64,000 nt of DNA. It comes from Saxidomus purpurata. Lineage: Eukaryota; Mollusca; Bivalvia; Venerida; Veneridae. The stretch covers positions 32,222,274 through 32,286,273 of the forward strand of contig JAFMSR010000013.1 of assembly GCA_022818135.1 (NCBI GenBank), given 5' to 3'. Position 1 is the first letter of the stretch; every line of letters begins with the position of its first letter. The notes under the pieces were generated by a model. The model had not been told where the DNA came from. It saw only the letters and a list, made by a program, of their open reading frames with translations, and ran no database searches. The position numbers were made by a program, and so were the translations under genes. Positions 23,401 through 32,319 of this stretch are shown here, piece after piece.

Positions 23401-26400
23401 CTAGGCCTTGTGGTTTCAGAGGAGAAGATTTTTAAAGATTATCCTATTTGTTGCCATAGCAACCAGAGTTCTGCATGGAATGGAATTCTTTGAACAATTT
23501 TGGTAGAGCTTCATGCAAGGAACATTCCTGCATAGTTTTATCAACATTGGCCTAGAGGTTTCAGAGGAGATGTCATTTGAATCAACATCATCATCATGAC
23601 TAATAACTGCAAGTTTTGAAAAGGTTACCTGATGCATGTAAGGTTATTTAACTGTGAGGTAAGTGTTGCATGATCTCCCTTCTCCAACAAGTTCCAAAGA
23701 ATCTCGGATGAACGGAACAGGAGCTGTCCTGACGGATCTACGTCCATTAAGCGAGAGCAGATACGGTGGGCAGCATCAGCTCGTAACATTGCCTCACATA
23801 TCTTTGCTGAAATGACATTATGAGATATACATGTATATGCTAGTATACACTTATATAAAATGCTTAGCATTCAAAAGGTTTCTCTTTTAGAAATTGAAAA
23901 GAAACTTAGTTACTACAAAATGAAAGTATTCTTAACTGTGTGTCAAAAAAAAAGTGCAGTCAATCAAAAGAAATTGAAACTGGTCCCAATGGTGGGTTAC
24001 CCAATTTTTTTTTCAATTCATAATTACATTTAATACTCTTTCTTCATTTGTTAATGTGTGCACAGGATCCATTGGAAAGAAATATGGAAAACCTGTGTCT
24101 GTATCAGTTTTTACCCCTTAGACAACTGAGGGTAAACGATACGACCTTTGCCACTAGTGCAGTCTGATCATGATCTGCACTGTTCACTATCCAGTCAATT
24201 GATTTTCACTGAACACCCCTTGAAACAATAACATGGTATTGCCCATATTGAATGTTAGAACAGCTTACTTCTAGAAAATAAGGAATGTAAAATCCACTAC
24301 TACGTGAAACAAAGGAATAAGAATTATATAGTATAAAATGATTACAAAATGCTCTAAAATCTTCATGCAAAATACACAAAAACTGCTTGCAAAACAAACA
24401 AGTTTCCAGTATCCCTACCTGATGTCTTTGAGAATTTTTGCAGAACATTGAGAACAGCAAGTTTAACAGGCAGGTCACTTTCTAGCAGTGTGAGAGATTT
24501 CACCAGCGTCTCTGAAATGTCACTGTTTTCCACAACTTTCTGGTTATACTGCATATTGGATGCTTTGTGGTCTATAAAATAAAATCCAAGAAGAATACAC
24601 TTGAAAGATGGTATAAATGTAGTCTGAAAAACATGTGTTGGCATTAATTTTCACTGTTAATTGTACAATTACAGTACTCGTTGGTATATCAGTACTGATG
24701 AAAAAAAAGCAACTACATGTACTGTAGTATGAATTCTTGAGTGGAATACTGATGTCATCAGTCTGGTTTATGAAGCAGTCAACCTCTGATGTCATTATGT
24801 TCTAATCCCACTCACTCTCTCAAAAAGTACCTGTAATGCTTTTGTCCAAAATGACTATGTGAGTATGTCTCCGCATATATTTTAGCAATCAAACTAAACT
24901 AAGCTGATGAACTGAATTTTACAGTTTACAACAAATTAGATAATTTTCATTATGATTTCATTTACACTTTTTTTTCATGAATTTCCCTCTTGCTAGTTTA
25001 AAAATCTCACAAAAGATTCATTTCACATAGATTTACTATTAGAGAATTCTCCTTCGTGAATTAAAAATTCATAAAAAAAGCTTATCTGCCTAAATCACGA
25101 AATTTTTGTCACACAAAAATTACCCAGTTTACAGTTACTGGTAAATTTTTATTTGACCTGTACTTTAACTCACACTGAACTTCCTGGTTTAGAGGTTTTT
25201 CTGAGTAAAAGGCGAGTAATGTGCCACAGATCTGTTTTCTTACTTCTACTGACGCCACTCTCATCAGGTAACCTGAAAGTACATGGAAACTCACATTAGA
25301 ATTCTCAATGATTTATGTTATATTAAAGTTGAGCTGGAAAAATGTGTCACCAGCAGTTGAACTAGCATAAGTGGACAGCTGAATTACACAACCAGTGTGC
25401 CATTGACTAATATAATTAAATCCTTAAAGAATGTTTGATACATTGGTACATGTACAGTAAACTCTCCCAAATGAAAGATGTACCAGTACATTTTGGAAAT
25501 TGAGAATTAATTTAAACTTTGGAGGCCAGATGCTCTAAAATGCTGGCATTGAATTATTTTTTTAGGTATTTCAAGGTTTTAACACGAAAGTGACCTAATA
25601 GATATGACTGCTTATCGAATTTGGTTGAGATTATGGCCCCCATATACATTATAACCAAGTTTGGTTATGATTTGCATAATGAGCTCAAGTTATTGATTTG
25701 ACAAGAAATTACACCATCCAACTGCCACCAACATTTGCCAAACTAATAATTAGATTATTCTGTTGGAAAACCTGGTTAAATATAAACATTTTTGCTGGGT
25801 ACAAGTAAGGCAACTTTGGGTAAATAATATGTAGTACTTGCTGAAATGGAAATTAACTGATTCCAAAATTACTAATTCTCTGAATATAAGGTTGCAGACT
25901 TACCGAGTTGGGATACCGACTCCACGACGATCTGTTCGTAAATAAGTTCATCTGATGATTTCTCCTTAAGGAATGGCAGACTACATATCTTCAGAATATC
26001 TACTATGAATTGCTCATACCTTGGCTGCTCATTCACACGGTCAGCACACACATTCAAAATCTTGAAAACCTGTACTAAATCTTTCATTGGCTGACAAACA
26101 GGGTTAAGGATCACAACAAAAATAAGAAAAAATTGTATGTCTCTCCCACTGAATAGCCTTAGGGGAAAAGTAATGTATATCACTGTGACCTTGACCGTTG
26201 ATCTATTTACAACAAGAGCTGTCCCTCACAAGTGACGAATGCCCCCGAAAGAGGTGTCTCACAGTCTGTGTCCTCTCCATGTGCTCAATAATTGTGCTAT
26301 GTAATTTTAAAATCCTTTCATGCATGACAGAGTTACCATGCATACAGTATTCCATTACTTTTAAACACTAAGTGTGACCTTGACCTTTGAGGTAGGGACA

Positions 26401-29400
26401 TGGGTCTTGCACACAACACATCAGCTTGATGTGCTAGACATTTGTGCCAAGTTATTTTAAAATTCTTCAATGCATGACAAAGTTATAGTCTGGACACAAA
26501 TGTATGCATATATACAGGATTCCATTACCTAAAAACTCTAAGTGTGACCTTGACCTTTGAGCTAGGGACGTGGGTCTTGCACGCGACACATTGTCTTGAT
26601 GTGCTAGACATTTGTGCCAAGTTATTTTAAAATCCTTCAATGCATGACAAAGTTACAGTCCGGACACGAATGTGTTAGTGGGGACGCACAGACGGACGGT
26701 GCGATTTTAATATGCCACCCTGCGGGGGCATAAAAATTAATAATTCTATTTTATAAGACCAACAGTCATATGAAGTTTAAAATCTGGTTCAAATGGATTT
26801 CCAGTTACTGAGCAGAAATAATTTTCCAAGTTTGGGTCACTGTTACGTACTGACCCCAAAAGCGATAGGGGTCATCTACTTAATAAGGCCAATCATCAAC
26901 TGTGGGTCATATGGATCTCAATTTAATTAACAGAAACCATTTTCAAAATTTGAATCACTGTGACCTTGATCTTTGACCTACTGACCACAAAAACCATATG
27001 GATCACCTACTCAATAAGATAAATATTTGTAGTGGGTCTTATGGAGCTCCATTCATTAAGCGGAAAATGAAGTGTGACAGATGGACGGACAGAACAAAAA
27101 CAATGCATCTGTGAAGATATAAATACTGTCAACCCTGTTTTAAACTGCAAGCAGAAGGAAACAATAAATCTGGCAACTCATAGCCAAGACGACTGTCATT
27201 ATTAACAGTACTTTATAGCTCACTGCTTGCTATGTAACAATACTATCTGCTACAGATAGAGGTATTTAACCAATTACTTATCACAGATGAAATTGACGTC
27301 TTAAAAAATTTGATAAACTATAAACTTTTTTACCTTTCACAACATATCAAAGGAGACATTGAGATTTACATTTTTTGTTACTTAATATCCTCAGGGTTAC
27401 ATTTGTTAACTACTTCTAAAAAATCTGTTAAAAAAAAGAGTTTTATCAAACAGACAGGCCTTATTCTTTGAAGGCTAGCACTAGTACATATATACGGGTA
27501 AACACTAACTTTAAGGCCCCTTCCATATTTTTTAAAACAAAACATGTAGATTGCCGTTAATGTAAAAGGATACAAATCCCTTTGGATAGTGTCGAAGCAG
27601 TCTCTGTAACGCATTCAAATGTCTGTCATACAACATAGACTGAAATGAGAAGAATAAGCATATCAAAGTGTATCTAGACATCAGCTGATAATCAGGTAAC
27701 TGCTACTGTTTTACATATGTAAGTGCAGTCGGATCACAAGCTCAGCTGTTCCCTGGTCAATTAGTAAATTTTCAGTTACCATCCCTTTGAACAACTAATG
27801 GTATTGTCCAAATTGAGAGATACATTATGTCTTAGGAGTAAGTCGGACATGACTACTTTAGAAATTAAGCAGGTTAAGGGTTAACATATATTGAAGACCA
27901 TTAGAAAAGGTGACATAACTCCATGACCTTTTAATATACTATGTAAAACATTACTCTTTTATTTTTGATACACAGTAGCCTACGCTCTGCTCAAATTACC
28001 TAGACATATATATGTATATTTTTCGTTATTCTCATTTTTTAAACATTTATTTGGCATTAAGCAAAATTACAATGCTTCTAACCTAACATAAGGTTGACAC
28101 ATGACAAACTTGAAAAAAGAACACCAGATTTCAGGAAAAATGAAATATACTGAGAAGCTTCTATTTCATACCATTATTTTCATATAACAAAATATATTTA
28201 TACTATTATGACAAGTAAAACATGCTTACCGAGTGCGGATCTGTCAGTAATTTCACAACTCTGTTCAGATTCATTGGAATCAATTTGGACCCCTGAAATA
28301 CACAAAATAATTTCACTGTATGCAAAAAAGTACTGAATTGATAATTATATATACATTAATGAATATGGTGCTTCAAAGTATGAAAAAGCAAAAGATGAAA
28401 AAACAACTACAGCAAACAAGAATTTCTGTGAACGGTAAATTGTGTTCAAAATGCATACATATAATATAATAATATATGCTCTGTCTCTCATGTTGAAGGA
28501 CAATGATCAAGAATTGAAATTTCAAACCAGATGATAATTGATCCAAAATATACCTTATAACAATAATCCTAATTGGAGAGATCACCGTGATATCTGGTGG
28601 GCAATAAAACAATTTTAACATGTGTATACACAAAGAATTTTTTTTACTTGTAGAACTTCTTTGCTATTGATAGATTCTATAGCAATATCTAAATTAAAAA
28701 AGTTCTAAAATGCTCTCTATTTTCTTATTTCACATTAAATTTAAAGAATTTCTTTTAAATAAATACTGTTTTTAATGACACTTAATTTTTTTTAATTGAA
28801 AAGCTGCTGCAACTTATAATTATATAAAACAGTGAATGCTACAAGTTCACAATTTTTTCATTTTTGATTTAAGCTACAATAAAAATAGATTGAGCGTTTC
28901 TGTATCTTTCCATGGACTACCCGCCTCTGCACAACTCTTTGTGTTCTATCAGTAGAAAATGTTGCGCAAAACTATTTGGTTTGCAAACACGATTTTACCT
29001 ATCAATTCTTGGCTTCGCACATCTGTGTATCGTCGGGATACGTCATTTCACGCAAACATTTTTTTCGCGTACCTGCATAATTTCCAGTCTTGTTTCATTC
29101 ACAAACTATCTTACGTCACACACTTTTGGAATATCTTTGAGTACTTCTGTACAAAACTATTAAAGCATACAAGATATTAAATTCAGTTTCCCAAAGTTAA
29201 TACACTTATAAAATTATTTGACTAGCATAGGTATTACAATTTTCATACTTCCTGTTTACAGGTCCCCTTTCAGGCATCCCTAGAAAGTAAGTTATATTTG
29301 CAAATTTATATTTATTACCTAAGCGCCTGTACCTGCCATTTGTCGTATTTTCAGGTCACATGACTTTCATGTGATTCAAAATGGCGAGTTATCTAAATTC

Positions 29401-30793
29401 ACCCTGTCTTAACAGTTCAATTTACTGCACCACGTAAATTTCTATTTACGATTTTTCATCCTATGTTACAGAAGTAAAAATGTTCTTGTGATATGAATAC
29501 AGAATGATTTCAGCAAAAACAATTTTACTATTTCATTTATATATAAAAAAGGCAAATTCAGATCGTATTCATGTCTTCTTTAGTACTGATATCGAAATAA
29601 TTGAAAACATTTGATAAACATATGCATCCGATACTTTATAGGAATGTATTTCAATTCACCTTCAAATATTCTTTTTTGCTTTCATTTCCTTTTCCTTTTT
29701 TGTTTTTACCAAAGGTAATGAAAAAAACTTGTCTCAGAACACTGTTGTATCTATGAAACATGCATTGTGAATTTCTTAACAGTGTAGTCATCAAACTGTG
29801 AAAGAAGCAGGTGCGCAAAATAGGGGTGTCACGTTTAGGGAATTTGGTAAACATTTACATGTCTATCACTAAACGAAACGGATCCGTTTACACGTTGTTT
29901 ACATCAGTTTCAGTAAATCATCATGCTGCGTTCAAAACAATATTCTTTGAAGTAACAAATGTTACATACCTGTTTAAATATGTCTGCCGTTTTAGATGCG
30001 TAATCATTTAGCTATGTAGACGTCCAGACCGCCCCGTTACATGAATACAAATTCAGCAACCATATATAATACATATATTTTCAATCATGTGACTTATATA
30101 AGTTATAGTAAGTAGTCCGGTTCAATAATAAGGTAGATGTTATTAACTAAGCTGTTGTATGTGTTATTTTACGTGTAAACGGATACCCAAGTTACTAAAC
30201 GTTTAGCGCTGCTAATCGAAAAGCTTCCGTGTACACGTGTAAACTTGACACCCCTAGCGCGAAATGACGTCACTTACATATAAATTCTTCCTCGGGTACC
30301 TCCATGTTTGATATAAGAATGACAGACAAGCTTACTGTTTCCAACAAATAAAAGCACAGTTGCAATGAAATACGAGATTAATAACTTGTATAAATATCAA
30401 GTAAGCACTGTATTTTCAATGAGGTCCCTGAATGCTTATGTGCGCGAAAAGTCGTACCGCTATACTGAGAATTCATTTACATTCAGGAAAGGTGATCCTT
30501 TGCCTTTCATTCACTGGTCTCTTAGTCTCAATAATAAGACTTCAAACGCAGACCCATTTTACATACGGTCATTTTATAGTTATCTGCGCTTTTAAATCTT
30601 AGCAAACTTTCAAATTTTTGCTATTTACCAACATGAAAAATATAGGTTTAATCTTTAATTTAAAGCACACCTGTAAAGCCCCAATGTCTTCATCCGAGAT
30701 GACATGTGTCACAACAGGGACTGTTGGTTTATTTTCAGAAATAACTACAGATGTAGCAAACTTCTCAGTTTGCATTGTCCGTGTGGCTGCCAT
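8349..30793 (-). CDS. CFAP69: Cilia- and flagella-associated protein 69 (complete, 22 coding exons)
   Basis: The 22 exons listed separately join in frame at GT-AG boundaries to give 2,796 nt and 931 residues; the human protein has about 940. Similarity to vertebrate CFAP69 as I know it runs end to end: NLNRVVKLL (residue 50 onward), QVFKILNVCADR, DPSGQLLFRSSEILWNLLEK, SHYDRQLRNDLLVL, CPEAPFIETGF, EDFELKKMLFD, GGRGNKRAQMRY, EDYFLEKEGVFLL, ENPKTVHHV, VIPLPANC, ENMRAKIY and a C-terminal GGPL motif. The protein is mostly armadillo-like alpha helix, with no signal peptide or membrane segment. Vertebrate CFAP69 is needed for sperm flagellum assembly and acts in olfactory cilia; the clam role is inferred to be axonemal. 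Intron phases in order are 0,0,0,1,1,1,2,1,0,1,1,0,2,0,1,1,0,0,0,2,0. Several introns carry repeat arrays (17497, 18512, 22505, 29821). Confidence 0.95.
9161..9203 (-). CDS. CFAP69: CFAP69 exon 21 (residues 876-890)
   Basis: A 43-nt micro-exon encoding SDFFHETDLPNLKTT. It matches human IFHQTHIKGLNTT in position. Phase 2 in, phase 0 out, donor GTAAGT. Confidence 0.86.
9498..9562 (-). CDS. CFAP69: CFAP69 exon 20 (residues 855-876)
   Basis: Encodes AAKERQECSIEASRIPNEFK then S and part of S. Short 65-nt exon between a TTATAG acceptor and a GTAAGT donor. Phase 2 out. Confidence 0.87.
9563..11003. other. CFAP69 intron 19
   Basis: Mostly AT-rich DNA with no coding potential. At 9823-9866 lies a 40-bp scrap joining both ends of the 'AACAAGAGGGCCAAGATGGCCCT ... 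AGGTGAGCTAAAA' element family described at 58660; it looks like a core-deleted relic. Confidence 0.4.
11004..11090 (-). CDS. CFAP69: CFAP69 exon 19 (residues 826-854)
   Basis: Encodes IRENYRQKEKQLNDFSDFVS then RTSNYELLK, the counterpart of the human KQRELANKSWEDFLARTSNA block. 87 nt, phase 0. Confidence 0.9.
11884..12081 (-). CDS. CFAP69: CFAP69 exon 18 (residues 760-825)
   Basis: Contains MGEVWTEILSELDQEQIRPT, then MEAVEAISRAIENRAEIV and DVLNEQEFYAE. Highly charged helix, matching human IGEIWNEIYEEIKLEKLRPV. 198 nt, phase 0. Confidence 0.94.
12776..12920 (-). repeat. Tandem copies of the CFAP69 exon 17 end and splice donor
   Basis: Four imperfect copies of a 30-40 bp unit lie directly intron-ward of the real exon 17 donor. 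On the gene strand each reads roughly GAAAAATATCTTGACTTTAAG followed by GTGAGTACAG. One copy (donor at about 12859) keeps a complete GTGAGT donor; the others have GTGTGT or deletions. Reading on from exon 17 into the first copy meets an in-frame stop after about 19 codons. Confidence 0.75.
12921..12997 (-). CDS. CFAP69: CFAP69 exon 17 (residues 734-759)
   Basis: Encodes GFTDLPGLTVEDHITLTVIE then KYLDFK, matching the human LPGLSAEDFVTLCIIHRYFD block. The donor is GTGAGT. The last 25 or so bases of this exon plus its donor are repeated in tandem in the adjacent intron (12776-12920). Confidence 0.92.
13577..13805. repeat. 23-bp minisatellite in CFAP69 intron 16
   Basis: About ten copies of a unit like TTTTGTTGCATAAGTGGGAA. 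Two or three copies carry an inserted GAATACATGTAGGCA, giving a longer composite unit. The three overlapping minus-strand ORFs across it (up to 215 codons) are artefacts of the repeat. Confidence 0.8.
13941..14078 (-). CDS. CFAP69: CFAP69 exon 16 (residues 688-734)
   Basis: Contains AKKPLMGTLQEGQGVIPLPA and VDVSENMRAKIYSIYCKI, paralleling human TKKPLFTSFQEEQKIIPLPA and MDVAENIRAKIY. 138 nt, phase 1 on both sides. Confidence 0.94.
14629..14821 (-). CDS. CFAP69: CFAP69 exon 15 (residues 624-688)
   Basis: Contains MDNLILGCLLDLCENPKTVH, then WRGQDNSSAAHLFCEIWRNE and DIGVKRDQNGAI, matching human NLILGIMVEFCDNPKT and WRKEEKELGVKRDKNGKI. Ends in phase 1. Confidence 0.94.
15508..15589 (-). CDS. CFAP69: CFAP69 exon 14 (residues 596-623)
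   Basis: Encodes CAIVGCYTTEDYFLEKEGVF then LLIDLLQ, almost the same as human CCILGCYPSEDYFLEKEGIF. Acceptor ATACAG, donor GTACAT, phase 0 out. Confidence 0.94.
16226..16344 (-). CDS. CFAP69: CFAP69 exon 13 (residues 557-596)
   Basis: Encodes ELFGEIGVNVCVNYLKTNPK and then LNNSGLGHHRLLLTAIDCVW. The donor GTAGGT at 16225 leaves TG, which with the G of exon 14 restores Trp of the conserved W-C-x-I-x-G-C-Y motif. Phase 2. Confidence 0.92.
16488..16530. repeat. Short dispersed repeat shared with 62029-62075
   Basis: TGGCCCATTTTTTCTTTGAG followed by CCATTTTTTCC occurs here and, with one base changed, inside SPC25 intron 1 at about 62041. Both are antisense to their host gene. Confidence 0.5.
17001..17116 (-). 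CDS. CFAP69: CFAP69 exon 12 (residues 518-556)
   Basis: Contains DVEMQSDMMMILSCLCDGDM then HRK, the counterpart of LEIQSDILLILSGLCENHIQ in human. Donor GTTGGT, phase 0. Confidence 0.9.
17235..17325 (-). repeat. tRNA-derived SINE fragment
   Basis: On the minus strand, AGTCGTGGTGTAGGGGTCGA resembles a pol III A box region and GGTTATGGGTTTGACATC a decayed B box about 45 nt later. This is a remnant and not a functional tRNA gene. Confidence 0.45.
17495..17972 (+). mobile_element. Non-autonomous element, hairpin-ended family (copy in CFAP69 intron 11)
   Basis: The left end is AACAAGAGAGCCAAGATGGC (stem-loop AGCCAAGATGGCcct) then TCTCACCT. The right end is GCCGGGTGAGCTAAAAAG. The interior holds about two copies of the ~166-bp GGGGTCA repeat unit. 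CTCACCT/GGGTGAG form subterminal inverted repeats. Relatives lie at 22505, 57003, 58660 and, reversed, 49018. Confidence 0.65.
18090..18254 (-). CDS. CFAP69: CFAP69 exon 11 (residues 463-518)
   Basis: Contains GGHGNSIHGVGGRGNKRAQM and RYCLRVLRSVV, matching HGNSFHGTGGRGNKFAQMRY in human. Acceptor TTGCAG, donor GTAAGA, phase 1 on both sides. Confidence 0.94.
18512..19095. repeat. Four apparently identical 146-bp tandem repeats (CFAP69 intron 10)
   Basis: The unit runs from ACAGGATTTTCAATGTTAAT to GAAGAGTTACAGAGCGG and contains TGTGACCTTGACCTTGG. The copies start at about 18512, 18658, 18804 and 18950 and look base-identical, so amplification or gene conversion is recent. The unit is related to the dispersed repeats at 26165-26745 and 63000-63340. 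Repeated 60-codon plus-strand ORFs within it are not genes. Confidence 0.9.
19110..19155. repeat. CCGCCCAT microsatellite
   Basis: About four to five tandem copies of an 8-bp CCGCCCAT unit directly follow the 146-bp array. Many dispersed copies of this family end in a CCATCCG/GGACGGAC-type tract (for example 26694 and 38370), so this is probably the expanded end of the element. Confidence 0.8.
19161..20454. other. CFAP69 intron 10, remainder
   Basis: AT-rich DNA with no coding exon, RNA gene or repeat that I recognise. Confidence 0.4.
20450..20630 (+). mobile_element. tRNA-derived SINE
   Basis: ACATTGGTAGAGCATTCC resembles the end of an A box and GGTTCAATCCC a good B box (GGTTCGANTCC) about 40 nt later. 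A non-tRNA body and an AT-rich tail follow. It sits in CFAP69 intron 10, opposite to the gene. Confidence 0.55.
20693..20912 (-). CDS. CFAP69: CFAP69 exon 10 (residues 390-463)
   Basis: Contains ILSEGHLMLALFSFVRANES, WTPAQFEELQLQAMSCLCAL and GSTRILLLLEWC, paralleling human VILALFTYVK..WSAAQHEELQLHA..NARVLAFLEWC. Ends in phase 1 at GTAATA. Confidence 0.93.
21351..21472 (-). CDS. CFAP69: CFAP69 exon 9 (residues 349-389)
   Basis: Contains KSHNALVKHLKLMQNHEDFE and LKKMLFDTMVTLSKD, matching the human KSQNLLVKGLKL..EDFELKKLLFN block. Donor GTAAGT, phase 0. Confidence 0.93.
21778..21953 (-). CDS. CFAP69: CFAP69 exon 8 (residues 290-349)
   Basis: Contains SHYDRQLRNDLLVLASIIAS and CPEAPFIETGFAKQLVLFAT, nearly identical to the vertebrate block. 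The acceptor is TTACAG and the donor GTAAGA. Ends in phase 1. Confidence 0.95.
22505..23585 (+). mobile_element. Hairpin-ended element with five 166-bp core units (CFAP69 intron 7)
   Basis: The left end AACAAGAGGGTCAAGATGGCCC then TATCGCTCACCTT matches the copy at 58660. Five core units follow at 164-167 bp spacing, anchored on AGGCCTTGTGGTTTCAGAG at about 22740, 22907, 23071, 23237 and 23403. The right-hand unique end (TTGCCATAGCAACCAGAGTT..) is present, but the terminal AGGTGAGCTAAAAA is missing, so this copy is truncated close to exon 7. Confidence 0.75.
23629..23806 (-). CDS. CFAP69: CFAP69 exon 7 (residues 231-290)
   Basis: Carries the most conserved block of the protein, DPSGQLLFRSSEILWNLLEK. 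The exon ends in phase 2 (ATC AG/GTAACC). The 166-bp repeat array at 22505-23580 ends about 50 bp downstream, so the donor is crowded by repeat DNA. Confidence 0.95.
24419..24571 (-). CDS. CFAP69: CFAP69 exon 6 (residues 180-231)
   Basis: Contains SETLVKSLTLLESDLPVKLA and VLNVLQKFSKTS, the counterpart of AKTMVQSMTLLENQLVEKLW in human. It is 153 nt, phase 1 on both sides. Confidence 0.9.
25174..25272 (-). CDS. CFAP69: CFAP69 exon 5 (residues 147-180)
   Basis: Encodes YLMRVASVEVRKQICGTLLA and then FYSEKPLNQEVQ. The strong donor GTGAGT at 25173 was chosen over a downstream CAG/GTCAAA because it keeps phase 1 with exon 6. Confidence 0.85.
25904..26090 (-). CDS. CFAP69: CFAP69 exon 4 (residues 85-147)
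   Basis: Contains MKDLVQVFKILNVCADR and ICSLPFLKEKSSDELIYEQ, which match the human block DLAQIFKILNLCSGK..CGLPFLKKKVSDEITYA. The acceptor is TGTCAG, the donor GTAAGT, and the exon ends in phase 1. Confidence 0.93.
26165..26745 (+). mobile_element. ATGCCCCCG-ended repeat element (CFAP69 intron 3)
   Basis: After ACAAGAGCTGTCCCTCACAAG the element shows ATGCCCCCG near the left end and CGGGGGCAT near the right, a perfect 9-bp subterminal inverted repeat. The core has two to three ~185-bp units with GTGTGACCTTGACCTTTGAG, TGCATGACAAAGTTA and a GGACGCACAGACGGACGG tail. Reverse-oriented relatives are at 38330-39252 and 47170-47700. Confidence 0.65.
26755..27115 (+). repeat. Dispersed repeat with GTGACCTTGATCTTTGACC units
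   Basis: Two or three degenerate units of about 120 bp (CTCAATTTAATTAACAGAAA, then CACTGTGACCTTGATCTTTG) end in AGATGGACGGACAGAAC. A separate but similar family to the one immediately upstream. Confidence 0.5.
27574..27639 (-). CDS. CFAP69: CFAP69 exon 3 (residues 63-84)
   Basis: Encodes SMLYDRHLNALQRLLRHYPK then GF. The acceptor is TTTCAG and the donor GTATCC is weak. It is 66 nt, phase 0, and bridges exons 2 and 4 as the human sequence does. Confidence 0.85.
27640..29820. other. CFAP69 introns 1 (part) and 2
   Basis: Outside exon 2, AT-rich intronic DNA with no coding potential and no repeat that I recognise. Confidence 0.35.
28230..28292 (-). CDS. CFAP69: CFAP69 exon 2 (residues 42-62)
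   Basis: Encodes GSKLIPMNLNRVVKLLTDPH plus Ser between a TTTCAG acceptor and a GTAAGC donor. MNLNRVVKLL matches the conserved MDLNRVIKLL of vertebrate CFAP69. It is 63 nt, phase 0 on both sides. Confidence 0.92.
29821..30255. mobile_element. hAT-like MITE in CFAP69 intron 1
   Basis: A 435-bp element with terminal inverted repeats TAGGGGTGTCACGTTTA and, at the other end, TAAACTTGACACCCCTA. It is flanked by an 8-bp near-perfect target duplication, GCGCAAAA (29813-29820) and GCGCGAAA (30256-30263). An 8-bp duplication and a YAGGGGTGTC terminus fit the hAT superfamily. No transposase is inside, so it is non-autonomous. Confidence 0.75.
30671..30793 (-). CDS. CFAP69: CFAP69 exon 1 (residues 1-41)
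   Basis: The start ATG is in a good animal context (GAAAATGGCAGCC). The N-terminal tail is poorly conserved and ends ISDEDIGALQ before the donor GTGTGC. Phase 0. Confidence 0.88.
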
Positions 30794-32319
30794 TTTCTTT
30801 TAGGTTGTCTTGCCTGGTGCAATTTGGAACAACAATTGGCGTGATTTAAAATACAGGTACCATAAGCCAGTGATATGGGTATTTGATATAAAATAGTTAA
30901 ATAAATGATGTTTTCTTAATTTTTATTTTAACCAAATCCAAAAATAACAACATCCGCCATATCGGATGCGTTGCTATGTGCTATTGCATTGTGGGAAATA
31001 ATTTAGACGGGTACGTTGCGACAGGCCATGTCTAAAACATGATGACTGAACTGCGCACCTTTCCCAAACTCCCCACAGCGGTTACTTCCCCTGTACAGTT
31101 ATACATGAACCGCTGCCATATTCTTGAAAAATATATTACTTTTTGAATCAAGAATATATATTACTTTTTTTTAATCAAGTCAATTTATAGGGACATACAG
31201 TATAACTGATGTGAAACTAAATAACCTAAAAAAATCAATAATAGAATATTCTAAAGTATTATATATACTTTAGGACAAAAGTTCTGTATTGTATAATTAA
31301 AGTAACACAAAAACAGAAATTGGATATTTTATTCATAACTGGAAAAGCATAAGAACATCATCATTTTCGAATCAATTTACAAATGTGTTATGTTCATGAG
31401 GTCAAATAGAATGTTCGTGGGCGTGTAACGCAGGTGCAACATGTGTTGTAGGCTCACTGCCCTCCAGTCGACATGAAACGCGCAAATTTTGCTATGTTGA
31501 AAGCTTTGTTAACAGACGTTGAGTATTTGTCTAAATTTTTACGTCTTTCGATAGGACGATCCTTTGGTAACGAAAATCACTTGACATTTTTGTGATTATA
31601 ATTTTCATGTACATAAGATTTAGATGAATGTGAAATTCATGGTGTATGCCGTCACGGTTGATTGAATGTTTTTGTATAGAATTCTTAACACCTTGTGATG
31701 TAGCAAGTAGTCTCAAAATATAAATTAAAAGTAACGTACAATTTATATTTAATAAGACAATTTTGAACCGGACTTTTGTCCTTACGTATATTACCTAAAG
31801 GTTTAAGCAATGCATCCCACTAATTATCGGTAAAATCAGCGTGTTAAATGATGTTGCAGTACCGTTAACCATTCAATAACCTATGTAAAGTTGTTGTACA
31901 ATTTTGGGTGGATGCGATTTATTACAGAATGCCTCTTTTTTGGTTAATTGTGGTAAAAGGAAGTATTGTACGATATATGTTGCTCTTTAAAATTACATGT
32001 ATTTATCATTTTACGTTCATTGAACACATTATCCATGTTTTTAGAATATAATCTGCTAGATGAAGGGTATGTCCCTTTAATAACAGACGTTTAATAGTGA
32101 CAATGGATTATTAGCTGTTCTACGTGTGGTTTAGTATTTTGTAGCAGATACAAAGTAAATTATTTAATGTGCTATCAAAAGAACAAGTATTCAAACAGGA
32201 CTGAACAAACCCAAACTAGACTTATCACTAAATGTGATTAATACCCCGAAAGACTGCTTTATAAACTGAGGAAGTTCGTAGTGACAAAATACCTTGTAAA
32301 AAAACTAAAAAAGATATAT
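30794..32319. other. CFAP69 upstream region
   Basis: Contains the CFAP69 promoter by position, but no clear TATA box or RFX X-box palindrome was found. The rest is AT-rich and carries no convincing coding sequence. Confidence 0.35.

Larger units (their letters stand above)
23807..25903. other. CFAP69 introns 4-6, no notable content
   Basis: Outside exons 5 and 6 only AT-rich intronic DNA is seen, with no recognised repeat, RNA or nested gene. Confidence 0.4.

Noticed and set aside
25109..25173. Alternative longer CFAP69 exon 5 ending at CAG/GTCAAA or beyond
   Set aside because: The GTGAGT donor at 25173 is stronger and is the one that keeps frame with exon 6.
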